Virus record (IMG/VR): IMGVR_UViG_3300042731_002780
Location: 1-50,280 of that record
From: a virus
Strand: one strand, 5' to 3'
Length of the DNA stretch: 50,280 nucleotides
A program made the position numbers and the translations under genes. This document shows positions 8,401 through 15,654 of the stretch, piece by piece. Each line of letters opens with the position of its first letter. The stretch's first letter is position 1. Below the pieces are notes generated by a model. It was not told the DNA's origin. It saw nothing but the letters and a program-made list of their open reading frames with translations, and did not search any database.

Positions 8401-8954
8401 GCAAAACTGGTATTGCTACCCGCTTTCGGAAGGGTGAACGTTGCGGTGCTGCCTACGGCTACGGTTGCCCGCTGCCAGGGGCCGGTATTCGCTACCGGCG
8501 GCGGCGATTCATTCTGGTCGCTGTAGGGCACGTCCCAGGACTTGTAAAACGTTGCCGCGCGAATGGTGGAGTACAGACCAAACAGCGGACGATGCGTGTA
8601 CACCGTTACCGTGTCACCAACTTCGATAAGGTTCTCTATCGCTTCAGGATAGCCGGGGTCGCCCAGGCTTACCGGCGTGATGAATAACGTCGTGCCGGAC
8701 GGCGCTTTCCGCACGACACCCCATGTCTTGTGTGTACTGCCATCGGCAATATGTACCAGTTGTCCGATAGACACATCCGTCATAGAACCGGAAACAGTCA
8801 GGTTAATAAATGGAATAGTTGCGGGTACAGCCGTAACCGTTAACGTGACAACGGTCTGCGGGGCAACTATATCGAGGTGAATACCTGTGATGGTATGGGC
8901 TAATGCGCCTCGGATGGTCGATTGATCTGCGCTGCTAACGGCGGTGTGTGCCAT
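5484..8954 (-). CDS. Large tail-tip/host-interaction protein with PKD-like and Asp-box segments
   Basis: 1156 residues, the largest protein here. Residues about 1-145 are beta-rich. A PKD-like Ig fold follows (about 150-250, with TYLWTLPTG and the closing VSLTITDSD strand). Residues 270-640 look like a tail hub or baseplate core. Residues 680-1150 contain two sialidase-type Asp boxes, SYDGGETW (about 783) and SANQGTSW (about 1088), flanking a carbohydrate-binding-like beta sandwich (about 930-1035). Asp boxes mark beta-propeller blades and do not by themselves prove glycosidase activity. Its position after the tape measure fits a central tail-tip protein that contacts the cell surface. It overlaps the upstream small gene by 20 bases. 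Confidence 0.7.
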   Translation of the reverse strand: MAHTAVSSADQSTIRGALAHTITGIHLDIVAPQTVVTLTVTAVPATIPFINLTVSGSMTDVSIGQLVHIADGSTHKTWGVVRKAPSGTTLFITPVSLGDPGYPEAIENLIEVGDTVTVYTHRPLFGLYSTIRAATFYKSWDVPYSDQNESPPPVANTGPWQRATVAVGSTATFTLPKAGSNTSFALGAKTVDTYLWTLPTGVTLVDGYADSDDVIEVTASAGQHLVSLTITDSDSKTHTAYVWLFVEDGSTYTSFGSAYLWNIDRDEQTRQGREMSFTVTLRADDPALDESVILPHAGVLFTVDHAFSGDTVTDGVMVDTYIGYVTDLEYSHDGNYGTVTITTQAPLILAKDIVQPPQVLADTANPARWTECNSVMSNPRGALYYAIKWHTPALLDMHDFDGGDLTTPRRKSYDYGTNNLYAACEVAANNILGNVGSVSDGTTVLRQSPMYEDNTFRNALATVWTWLAQDVKAPLRYGRKRTMPTGELRGGGFSYDGATIGAWMGIKRWYQGVGKPTIPDFSVTASDGLDRVKEVVGHAMAEANNPTPELILDIQRHIDIIDPAYMVWHGLTVSSDYDPRGVGWTAARLLPVRVSRRWNNDEFGVTCDISVTMQTESYGMPGEELPIGSAQGSISEGWSIGAEPYEPVVDSIPNLLLTWNTTGYWARTKSLLDTTPHYQDLSGAVTGTINDMCWDYTCDFFANGFNLLDSLRAFVVTTDDTDLNVYRIDDVRDPVPTVTLLETYTMNDDSCTTEARVQVSREVPDNVGVAWHDQTGVLVGRSYDGGETWEVVEQVGETITDEDNDNAPLGFALVEDDWFVSAPNADGQYGVYWSIADAGFTEATNTEYGDAPCPCIMPDGDGNYWVGVTAGNASSVLRADFDDYFDYDSIAFAPTIGTSTLTAEGNPDTGYAAEFTVATPPSTTSTNVISVKFDLTDWYPCDISVEFDAYKDTAGVNAQPRVQLEYNSAYHNNTAIAAEETWENFSYSGISITDPDVYVQARYNYLVGNAPTVGDLVRLDNIIITNEDAEPTDPKLYFVEGYNDTDTWNDVTPGTDHIPMYPYALSVDLTDPDNIIVMGTNDDDTRYYESANQGTSWTDNGVDDYIAAKQLADTRFLAGDSILEIDVNGTVYGREGDLDLQWSGGIGTLKGFLVLI

Positions 8955-9192
8955 GTATACGGTTCCAGATTCGACGCCAGATAGATAAACGTTTTGACTG
9001 TACAGGAATGAGTATACATTTACATGGATACCCGACCGGCAATATGTCTAACTTATGGTGTTCGCTGCGCCATTCCGCATAAGCTTGTGCGATTTGTTCT
9101 CGATATTCCTGCTCGATTTCCTGCAAAGCACGTTCGCAGTCCGGGCAATCCTCAATCCATTCGAGTTGACGCCAGTCAGGGGTATCACTCAT
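8935..9192 (-). CDS. Small cysteine-containing tail-region protein
   Basis: 85 residues from the ATG at 9192, which overlaps the stop of the small membrane gene as ATGA; an upstream in-frame ATG at 9222 lies inside that gene and is less likely. CPDC near residue 26 and CKC near residue 58 could bind a metal ion. The N-terminal half is helical and acidic, and the C-terminus is strongly basic (KRLSIWRRIWNRIHGTHRR). Function unknown. Confidence 0.65.
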   Translation of the reverse strand: MSDTPDWRQLEWIEDCPDCERALQEIEQEYREQIAQAYAEWRSEHHKLDILPVGYPCKCILIPVQSKRLSIWRRIWNRIHGTHRR

Positions 9193-9365
9193 CTTGTGCC
9201 ACCCTTCCGATATGCGCGCCATAAAAAGTTAAGCGTAGCAATCCCCCACCCAATTGTAACATACCATAGTTGATCAAGTGTAATAATATGTGCTAGAGTG
9301 GAAGCCAAGATCAACCCCGAAGCTACTCCAACGATATAGATGCTTGTATATGCGGTATCACTCAT
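9189..9365 (-). CDS. Small two-helix membrane protein
   Basis: 58 residues, starting at the ATG at 9365 and ending at the TGA at 9189. Both ends form ATGA overlaps with neighbours, which strongly supports a real gene. Two hydrophobic segments (about 7-27 and 32-50) are joined by a short polar turn, and the C-terminus RAYRKGGTR is basic. That is the layout of small holins or of membrane proteins that act in DNA entry. Its position among tail genes leaves the role open. Confidence 0.7.
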   Translation of the reverse strand: MSDTAYTSIYIVGVASGLILASTLAHIITLDQLWYVTIGWGIATLNFLWRAYRKGGTR

Positions 9366-9769
9366 GATATACTGCCTATCTTCGCAGGTGGATACCAGGA
9401 TAGCACATCAGTTAACGTATAGACTGGCAAATCAGGGTAAGGCGGTTCAAGATAGTCGCCCTCGATCTGAATCCAACCCTCAGTGAATTTCACATCCGGT
9501 TGACCGACGGCATTCAGACACTTTTCAAGCCGCGCCAAACTCACCTGCAATGAGCGCACATGAATATGGCATTCGACCGGTTGCAATGTGTCTGTAAACG
9601 TTGGCGAGTCGGGCGGTAAATTCCGAATCGTTATCGGTCTGATGACTGTGAAGCCATCCCCTTCAATGACTGGATGAACCGGGTTATCCTGACTGATTGC
9701 AAGAAAACTTCGGTATGGATAATACTCAAAACGAAGTATCCATTCATGGACAGTCGTGGTATCATTCAT
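9362..9769 (-). CDS. Unrecognised tail-region protein
   Basis: 135 residues. GGAGGT lies 12 bases before the ATG at 9769, and the stop overlaps the small membrane gene as ATGA. The protein is beta-rich with several Pro and aromatic residues (WILRFEYYPYRSF at the start, LSWYPPAKIG at the end) and no signal peptide or membrane segment. It may be a tail-tip or chaperone-like component. No family was recognised. Confidence 0.65.
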   Translation of the reverse strand: MNDTTTVHEWILRFEYYPYRSFLAISQDNPVHPVIEGDGFTVIRPITIRNLPPDSPTFTDTLQPVECHIHVRSLQVSLARLEKCLNAVGQPDVKFTEGWIQIEGDYLEPPYPDLPVYTLTDVLSWYPPAKIGSIS

Positions 9770-9801
9770 GGTAGTGGCCGAACCTCCATTCGGTTACTCA
9801 C

Positions 9802-9828
9802 GCGCCCGGTGTACCTGCACGCGGGCGC
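9802..9828. other. Hairpin GCGCCCG/CGGGCGC in an intergenic gap
   Basis: A 7-base-pair perfect inverted repeat with a 13-base loop, between two tail genes. No run of U follows on the minus strand, so it is not a clear terminator. It may stabilise or process the mRNA. Nothing else was seen in this 100-base gap. Confidence 0.4.
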
Positions 9829-9871
9829 AACCCTTCGTTACGAATAGTATATACCCGTTTTCAATTGGTGT

Positions 9872-10312
9872 CTATGGTGCGGTAATTACACTGGCCAGTA
9901 TCCACCACGCCGTACCATCACAGATGATGGTTGCATAATCAAACTCAGCAGTGAGTACCTGCGTAGTTTCCCCTTCAATTTCTTCGCTGGCGTTGGCGTC
10001 AATTGTGACCGTATTTGCACCGGCGTCAATCTTCTTAATCGTCTTTACCCAATTCGGGCAACCCGATGCCGCCGGGAGGTTGATCGTCACGGCTTCACCC
10101 GCCGTTGCCGCATCAACCAACAATACGCTGTGATCCCGGTCAACGGCCACTGGCGTGGTGATAATCGTAGAGACCCGCTGCACATTGACGATGCTGTCAA
10201 CAATGTTATCCATGTAGGTATTAACATCATCGGCTTCAATATCGCCGTCAGTATTGACAACCATCAGTGCAGTTGTAGCGGTATCAAGTTCAGACTTCGT
10301 TTTAAACGTCAT
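9872..10312 (-). CDS. Structural protein, beta-stranded tail-region domain
   Basis: 146 residues. After an N-terminal helix, the protein shows the pattern VLLVDA, VTINLPAASGCPNWVKTIKK, TVTIDANASEEIEG and a closing Ala/Trp strand. This layout (a signal switched to a constant, then an alternation of short strands) is common in the ends of phage fibres and tail decoration proteins. It lies directly downstream of the tape measure region. A virion role is likely, but the exact position is unknown. Confidence 0.65.
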   Translation of the reverse strand: MTFKTKSELDTATTALMVVNTDGDIEADDVNTYMDNIVDSIVNVQRVSTIITTPVAVDRDHSVLLVDAATAGEAVTINLPAASGCPNWVKTIKKIDAGANTVTIDANASEEIEGETTQVLTAEFDYATIICDGTAWWILASVITAP

Positions 10313-10320
10313 GGTTTATC

Positions 10321-10806
10321 CTATCCAAAACTGGCACTAAACGAAGGTGCAAACGAGCGTCCATAAGCCGCTACCGTCCCACGCTCCCATCGAAACAGGA
10401 CATTACTGTACAAATCAAGGTGCTGTTGTGTAAACTCCCCGGCGTCAAATGGCCAGATAAGTGTGGCGTTGTAGACAACCCAATCCGAATACTGATGCAA
10501 CGTTCGCAGCGTCACAGCGGCGCGGGGCAGACTGTTAAACACAGTTGACCACAAGTAACCAATCATGTCCGCAGTCAGCACGAAAAATTCCAGGCCGCCG
10601 GTATACGTGCCGACATACCCGCCGCTGCCATCCAATGCTGTACTGACTGTACCACGTACCGGGTCTTTCGGAACAGCAATCCATTGGTCAGCCGGACTCA
10701 TATCGGTCTGCCGTGCGAAGTTGGCAACGAGATAATCATCGTCGGCTTCGATCGCGTATTGTGATAATGTGCCATTGGCAAGCCGGACGTTCGTATCAAG
10801 GTTCAT
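10321..10806 (-). CDS. Probable distal-tail component after the tape measure
   Basis: 161 residues from the ATG at 10806, which overlaps the tape-measure stop as TGATG; a TTG directly before it is possible but less likely. The protein is mixed alpha/beta and rich in aromatic residues (FFVLTADMIGYLWSTVF), with no signal peptide. The gene directly after the tape measure usually encodes a distal tail protein in siphoviruses, which is the basis for the call; the sequence itself was not recognised. Confidence 0.6.
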   Translation of the reverse strand: MNLDTNVRLANGTLSQYAIEADDDYLVANFARQTDMSPADQWIAVPKDPVRGTVSTALDGSGGYVGTYTGGLEFFVLTADMIGYLWSTVFNSLPRAAVTLRTLHQYSDWVVYNATLIWPFDAGEFTQQHLDLYSNVLFRWERGTVAAYGRSFAPSFSASFG

Positions 10807-13328
10807 CAATTCACCTGCGGATTATACCGGCCATTCATGATGACTTGTTCCAGGTTGCCGGTCAACTGGTCATGATAGGCGTTAAACATGCGCTCTACTT
10901 CCTGTGCGGTTGGGATGTCGCCAAAGGTTGGGTTAGCGATGGTAAACGGCGCGTTGACAATCACGCCCCCGCCGCCCCCACTGCGCTTCAGGATGCTGGC
11001 CGCAAGTCCTTCGTTGAGTTTAAATTTTACCGCCGCTTCTGCTTCACCGCGCCCCAGACTTTCGCCCATCAGCGCAACTGTTGGCCGTGTAACGTATCCC
11101 TCGTTAGCGAAGGCGCGAACCGGCCCAGACCGCGCCGACCCGCTGGCGTTTTTCTTGAGTATACCGGATAGGCCCGATGTACTGCTGCTGTTGCTGGATG
11201 ACGAACCGCTGTTGAGTCCAGACAACCCACTGGCCGACTTTGCTACCGCTTGCATAGCGGCAATCATAGCCTGTCGGGTCTGGTCAATGGCGTTGAGTTC
11301 GGCACGTTTCTTTTCCTCAATAGCGGCAATCTGTGCCTGTAAAGCCTCTTCTGCCCGCGTATCGGCTAATGCTTCGTCCTCTGCTTGCCGCCGCATTCGT
11401 TTATCCCGTGCAGCGTTAGCAGCGTCTTCACTGGCTTTGTAGCTGGCAATTTCCGCCTGTTTGCGCGTTTCAATAGCGGCAATTTCATCTTCTACCGCCT
11501 GCTGTAATGCGGCGCGTTTCTGTCCTGCCGTCTCAAGGAGTTGTGCCCGTTCTGCTTCGGCGCTAGCCTGAATGTCCGCGACCTTAGCTGACAGCGCCTC
11601 TTGTGCGGCCTGCCGTTCTGCCCAGAACGCGGCGTCACGGTCTGCCGTCTCCGTGTCCATGTCTTCTTGCTGACGTTCCAAGCGTTTTTGCCCGTCACGC
11701 TCGATTTGCAGGAACCGCGCTACATCATTGGCTTGTTCGGCGTCCAGCAGGTCGCTTTGCCAGTCCTCAATATCGCGGAGTCGTTGGCGGTTGTAATCCC
11801 GTATCCGTTTCCGTTCGTCGTCATGAAACTTCGCAACTGCTTTGAGTTCCGACTGCATAAAATCGGCGTTGGCTTTACCTACGGCGTCATTGGTTTTGGT
11901 TGTGATGTCGGCAAGCCCGTTGGCAACCTCAGAAGCAAGACTATCCATCTGGCCACGTAAATCAGCAACCCGCGCCTGCCCTTGCGTCTCAATGTCAATG
12001 AGTTTCTGCTGATGCGCCTTGCTGGCCTTTGCGCGTTCTTCGAGCCAGTCCTCGAGCTCGCGCGTTTCCTTAATGCTGCGATCCTCAAGAAGTTTTTCAC
12101 GCCGGTCGTCATACCCTTTCTGAGCGCTGATGAGTTGCGCGTTGTATTGTTCGACGTTGGCTTGCTGGCCTTCGAGCGTGGCATTCAGTCTGTCTACTTC
12201 GGCGGCGCTGGCCTGCGCTTCGGCCTTCAGGTTATCCAGCGCGGCGCTGGTTGCATCGGTGCCAAACGTCGCTGCCAGAGCAACCGCCTGCGCTTCTTCC
12301 GTCGTGACGTTAAGTTTTTCGATTGCCTCACGGTACAATTCAACCGTATCCGTGATTTCACCTAACGCCCCTTCATTCGAGTAGAGAGTGTCGAGGCTTT
12401 TTTGGTAAGCTTTACGTTCGGTTTCTGTTGTGGCAGTAGCCAATTTCTCTTTAAGCGCCGCCTCTTCCTGCCATAAATTTTCCTGTTTGGCGGTCAGGTC
12501 AGCATATTCCTTGAGGATTTGATTCCGTGCTTGTACATCCCCGGCCAGCGCATAATTGACCTTATCATTCAACTCTGCTGATGCAAGCGCCTGTTCACCA
12601 ACAGCTTTAGCCGCTGCCTCGGCGGCTTCCTTGCGGCGGCGTTCGGCGGCGTTCAAAGCATTAATGGCCAGTATCGCGCCACCAACAACCGCAGCGATTG
12701 CGGCCACTGGTAGCAATACCGCGCCTATTGCCGCCGCCATGCCCAGTAGACCGGGCGTAGCGGTTGTGGCTGCAACACCGGTTGCTGTTTCAGCAGCAGC
12801 AGCGGCGGTTGCGCCGGCCTGGGCAACTTTCGCACCGGCTGCCATGTCTTTAAGCGCTGCACCGAGTTTCGGAATCGCTTCACTAACGGCAAATATTTCC
12901 GCGCCAACGTTAGCGATCCTTTCAATTTCCCCGCCTGCTGCGCCGCCAACATACCCAACCGCGCCCGTAATGGTGCGCGCCTGAGACTCAACATCACCGC
13001 GTGCAGCTACGGACTTCGAGACCGCTGCAAACTGCTCTGGCGTTTTGCTGGCTTCGCTATTGATGCGCTGTAACTGCTTGACAATCCCGGCGGCGCGGTC
13101 TTCCAGCTTGGCGGCGTTTAGTTCCGCCTTCGCCAGTTCGTCGCCTTGCAAACCACGCATTTTATCCCGTACGGTCTGTAGTTCCCGTGCGGTCTGCTGA
13201 AGTTCTTTATTCAGCTTGCCAACTTTTATATTCCGAACGGCTTTATCGAGATCGTCAACCGACTTTTTAGCGGTTTTGTCCCCTTTGACCTGCCAGTTCA
13301 GAATGGCGTCAATTTCGCGGTCTGCCAT
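10806..13328 (-). CDS. Tape measure protein
   Basis: 840 residues. It sets tail length and is ejected into the host envelope. Residues 1-110 form a coiled coil; an Ala/Gly/Val-rich hydrophobic stretch at about 163-226 would cross the membrane on ejection; residues 240-720 are a long charged Glu/Gln/Arg coiled coil; a Ser/Asn linker (about 700-720) leads to the C-terminal region. At about 0.15 nm per residue the tail would be about 125 nm, a typical siphovirus length. It lies right after the two tail-assembly chaperone genes, the usual order. GC-rich Ala codons give the opposite strand long spurious frames here. Confidence 0.92.
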   Translation of the reverse strand: MADREIDAILNWQVKGDKTAKKSVDDLDKAVRNIKVGKLNKELQQTARELQTVRDKMRGLQGDELAKAELNAAKLEDRAAGIVKQLQRINSEASKTPEQFAAVSKSVAARGDVESQARTITGAVGYVGGAAGGEIERIANVGAEIFAVSEAIPKLGAALKDMAAGAKVAQAGATAAAAAETATGVAATTATPGLLGMAAAIGAVLLPVAAIAAVVGGAILAINALNAAERRRKEAAEAAAKAVGEQALASAELNDKVNYALAGDVQARNQILKEYADLTAKQENLWQEEAALKEKLATATTETERKAYQKSLDTLYSNEGALGEITDTVELYREAIEKLNVTTEEAQAVALAATFGTDATSAALDNLKAEAQASAAEVDRLNATLEGQQANVEQYNAQLISAQKGYDDRREKLLEDRSIKETRELEDWLEERAKASKAHQQKLIDIETQGQARVADLRGQMDSLASEVANGLADITTKTNDAVGKANADFMQSELKAVAKFHDDERKRIRDYNRQRLRDIEDWQSDLLDAEQANDVARFLQIERDGQKRLERQQEDMDTETADRDAAFWAERQAAQEALSAKVADIQASAEAERAQLLETAGQKRAALQQAVEDEIAAIETRKQAEIASYKASEDAANAARDKRMRRQAEDEALADTRAEEALQAQIAAIEEKKRAELNAIDQTRQAMIAAMQAVAKSASGLSGLNSGSSSSNSSSTSGLSGILKKNASGSARSGPVRAFANEGYVTRPTVALMGESLGRGEAEAAVKFKLNEGLAASILKRSGGGGGVIVNAPFTIANPTFGDIPTAQEVERMFNAYHDQLTGNLEQVIMNGRYNPQVN

Positions 13329-13672
13329 CAGCGCATCATCGCCCCACGTTTGGGATAGTCCTTAAGATACTTCACCCACAGTTGAAAGTTCAAGAAGTCC
13401 GACAGCCAATCATCATCCGCCAGAATCAGCGTATCCGCGCCCAATGCGAATGGATTGATAATCAGGTTGCCGGTCAGCTTGTAAATCTGATACGCCTGCT
13501 TGAGCGCCTCAGGATGATACTTGCTGCGCTTGTTCGGCTCCTCCAGTTGCAACGGTGCCTCCAGGTTGCGGTCGCGCATCAGGCGTTCAATCTGTTCGAC
13601 TCGCAGTTCGTAATCGGCGATGGGCTGCGCGGCGTCCAAAAATAACTGACGCGCGGCTTTCCATCGCTTCAC
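13328..13672 (-). CDS. Tail assembly chaperone, second part (T-like)
   Basis: 114 residues from a GTG at 13672 that overlaps the preceding stop as GTGA; the TGA stop overlaps the tape measure start. Position between the G-like chaperone and the tape measure matches the G-T segment of lambda-like phages, whose product binds the tape measure and recruits tail-tube protein. The N-terminus is helical and basic. It may also be made as a C-terminal extension of the upstream protein by a -1 frameshift at 13693-13697. Confidence 0.7.
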   Translation of the reverse strand: MKRWKAARQLFLDAAQPIADYELRVEQIERLMRDRNLEAPLQLEEPNKRSKYHPEALKQAYQIYKLTGNLIINPFALGADTLILADDDWLSDFLNFQLWVKYLKDYPKRGAMMR

Positions 13673-14085
13673 GCTTCCGGGTCGCTGTCGTCTTTTTCAA
13701 CCTCGCGCTGAATATCCACCGGTGCCGAGAGCGCCGTTTGCCGGGTGTCTTCGTAGATGTCGATAAAGTCGTCTAAGACATCCACGCTACCCAACGTCTG
13801 GAACAACTCCCAGTCCTTGACAATATCGCCGGTGCGCTCCTTGAAATATTGCGCGGCAAGCTGCCAATAGACCGGCGCGTCTTTTGTTGCTTTCACATCC
13901 AACAGGTAAGCATTAAACCGGCAGAACACCGCCCGGTTACTGGTCGCATCATCCCCGATGCTATCCTGTAGGGTCTTCTCCGGCACGTTCAGCCATATCG
14001 GACGAAACGGCAGAATCCACACCGTCACGGTTCCATTCTGACTTTGATGTTCGCGCGCGACCTTTTGCAACGCTTCGTTTTTCAT
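13669..14085 (-). CDS. Tail assembly chaperone, first part (G-like)
   Basis: 138 residues. The ATG at 14085 has a GGGGAG about 10 bases upstream. The protein is acidic at its C-terminus (EVEKDDSDPEA) and helical in the middle, as G-like chaperones are. It lies upstream of the T-like part and the tape measure. The first 125 bases overlap the end of the 111-residue gene in another frame. A run of five A near its end is the possible frameshift site. Confidence 0.7.
   Translation of the reverse strand: MKNEALQKVAREHQSQNGTVTVWILPFRPIWLNVPEKTLQDSIGDDATSNRAVFCRFNAYLLDVKATKDAPVYWQLAAQYFKERTGDIVKDWELFQTLGSVDVLDDFIDIYEDTRQTALSAPVDIQREVEKDDSDPEA
13693..13697 (-). other. Candidate -1 frameshift site (AAAAA) in the chaperone genes
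   Basis: On the minus strand the codons GAA-AAA-GAC contain GAAAAAG. A Lys tRNA on AAA can slip back one base onto AAA. The -1 frame is closed by TGA immediately upstream and is open from the A-run onward into the downstream gene, so a slip here would fuse the two chaperone parts. A downstream pseudoknot was not checked. Confidence 0.4.
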
Positions 14086-14296
14086 CCTGTTTTTGCTCCC
14101 CTGCGATAACCTGTCGCAGTTCCAGTATCAGCGCATCCACTGTTTCTTGTTTGATAAACACGTCCACAACCGCAAAGTAACCATTCGGTAAGCTCACGGT
14201 TGTGCCAGGCTTAACGTAAGCATGGCCGGAAACCGTAACCTCCGGCCATGTTCGTCTCGCGGTGTTCGTCGCTTCACGTCCGAGCCGCTCGTCCAT
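13961..14296 (-). CDS. Small protein between tail tube and chaperones
   Basis: 111 residues from the ATG at 14296, two bases after the tail tube gene's stop. Residues 1-65 form a compact beta-rich domain (VTVSGHAYVKPGTTVSL, YFAVVDVFIKQETVD), while residues 70-111 are basic then acidic and are encoded on top of the start of the G-like chaperone in another frame (125 bases shared). A frame error or a programmed shift could join it to the chaperone, so the true end is uncertain. Function unknown. Confidence 0.5.
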   Translation of the reverse strand: MDERLGREATNTARRTWPEVTVSGHAYVKPGTTVSLPNGYFAVVDVFIKQETVDALILELRQVIAGEQKQDEKRSVAKGRARTSKSEWNRDGVDSAVSSDMAERAGEDPTG

Positions 14297-14298
14297 CG

Positions 14299-15165
14299 TT
14301 ATGCAGTGGCGAAAGCCGTTGGATAGAGCACAACCCATCGGTCAAAGTCCGTGCCCGCCGCCACCAGTGTAACCAATCCGGTCGCTGTTGCAACGGATGT
14401 AACCGCCGTAATTGCGCCCTGCTTGGTGATGCTGTTCACCGCTGCGCCTGTTTCATCATCGTCAACCGGCAGATAAGGCAGCGTGAATGATCCCGCGCTG
14501 TTATCGTCTACATATGTCACAGGCAGCAAGCCATACTGAAAGCGGTAGCAGGACAAAATATCCCGGTCGTCTGTAACCGCCAGCGCTGTGTCTTCGTAGA
14601 GCAGACCGGACATGGTACGGGCACTCGGCGACGGCGTGACCGTGTAGGTCAGCGGGTTGGGGTTTTCGCCGCCTGCCGTTGACCCGGACGGAATGTAGTT
14701 CGCAATCTGGACGTTGTGGTAAATCATCGTCAGGAATTGATGATCGCCGTCAATCGTATCAAAGCCCAGAATGAACCCGATGAACATCTGTGGCGGCTCT
14801 GCCAGACCGGTATTGGGCGCGGTTGTGGCCACGCTGGTGAGCGTGGTTTCATCCACCGTCGTCTGCGAAATCAGCGCGTTAAACGTTTCCGAATAATGCG
14901 CCAGCGTAAATTGAAAATCCCCGATGTCCTGCACGCCCAACACGCGCTTATTCAGCAGGCGCTGGCCGCCAGTCGCAAACGCCACCAACCGCGAAATCGC
15001 CGGGCTGGCAACGTTAATCGGGCCGGGCAGCAGCAGCGGGGTATAAACCGCATTATGCGGGGCATTATCCGGGTCAGTGTAGACACCCATCGGGTAGCCG
15101 TTGCTGTCCCTGAATCCGACAAAAGCCTTGAACATGCCAAGCATGGCACCTGATGTTGCTGTCAT
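14299..15165 (-). CDS. Major tail tube protein (probable)
   Basis: 288 residues. The protein is long, soluble and beta-rich, with the look of a phage tail tube subunit: an N-terminal SGAMLGMFKAFVGF, many Val/Thr strands, and a Gly/Thr-rich C-terminal part (TSVATATGLVTLVAAGTDFD) that may be an extra Ig-like module. Its place between the tail terminator-like gene and the chaperone/tape-measure genes is the canonical position. Sequence recognition alone is weak; the call rests mainly on order. Confidence 0.7.
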   Translation of the reverse strand: MTATSGAMLGMFKAFVGFRDSNGYPMGVYTDPDNAPHNAVYTPLLLPGPINVASPAISRLVAFATGGQRLLNKRVLGVQDIGDFQFTLAHYSETFNALISQTTVDETTLTSVATTAPNTGLAEPPQMFIGFILGFDTIDGDHQFLTMIYHNVQIANYIPSGSTAGGENPNPLTYTVTPSPSARTMSGLLYEDTALAVTDDRDILSCYRFQYGLLPVTYVDDNSAGSFTLPYLPVDDDETGAAVNSITKQGAITAVTSVATATGLVTLVAAGTDFDRWVVLYPTAFATA

Positions 15166-15180
15166 TGCTGACTCCTCTGG

Positions 15181-15654
15181 TTAATCACCTAACAGAATAC
15201 GATGGCTCACGTCCAGATTGAACGTGACGGTATAAAAATACGGCGACTGCGGGTCGTTCTGCGGATAACTTTCCACAAGGATTCCGCTGTCCCCGGTTAA
15301 TTCCGTCCCTCGCAAATAATCCAGAATATCATTGTTGTATTCCAGCCGTGGCACTGCCACGAAGGTATCATAAAACAGGTCGATATAATCGTAAAGCATA
15401 TTTTCGGCGGCGGTCAGCAGCGCATCACCAACCGCCAGCGCATACAGTTTACAGTTCCAGGTGCGTGTGACCATGCACCAACGATCCGCTATTGGTCGGC
15501 GCACAGCCCGGCCTGGAATATTGATGAATATCGGGCATTGATTGGCCTGCAAACGCTCCGGCACGTTGGCGCTGGCTTTGAGCGATGTGCCGTTGTAACT
15601 CATGGTGCGCTCAATGACACAGAGCCGGTCGCGTGTATCAACGGTAATGCCCAT
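15181..15654 (-). CDS. Tail terminator/tail completion-like protein
   Basis: 157 residues. Mixed alpha/beta, with TRTWNCKLYALAVGDALLT, a helical middle with many Tyr/Phe, and a C-terminal strand pair (YFYTVTFNLDVSHRILLGD). Such a protein caps the tail tube and joins it to the head. Position between the adaptor/minor head genes and the tail tube gene supports this. The start abuts the upstream stop. Confidence 0.55.
   Translation of the reverse strand: MGITVDTRDRLCVIERTMSYNGTSLKASANVPERLQANQCPIFINIPGRAVRRPIADRWCMVTRTWNCKLYALAVGDALLTAAENMLYDYIDLFYDTFVAVPRLEYNNDILDYLRGTELTGDSGILVESYPQNDPQSPYFYTVTFNLDVSHRILLGD

Noticed and set aside
11603-12984. Long plus-strand open frames opposite the tape measure gene
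   Set aside because: They mirror the Ala/Gln/Glu-rich codons of the tape measure, lack ribosome sites and give low-complexity products.
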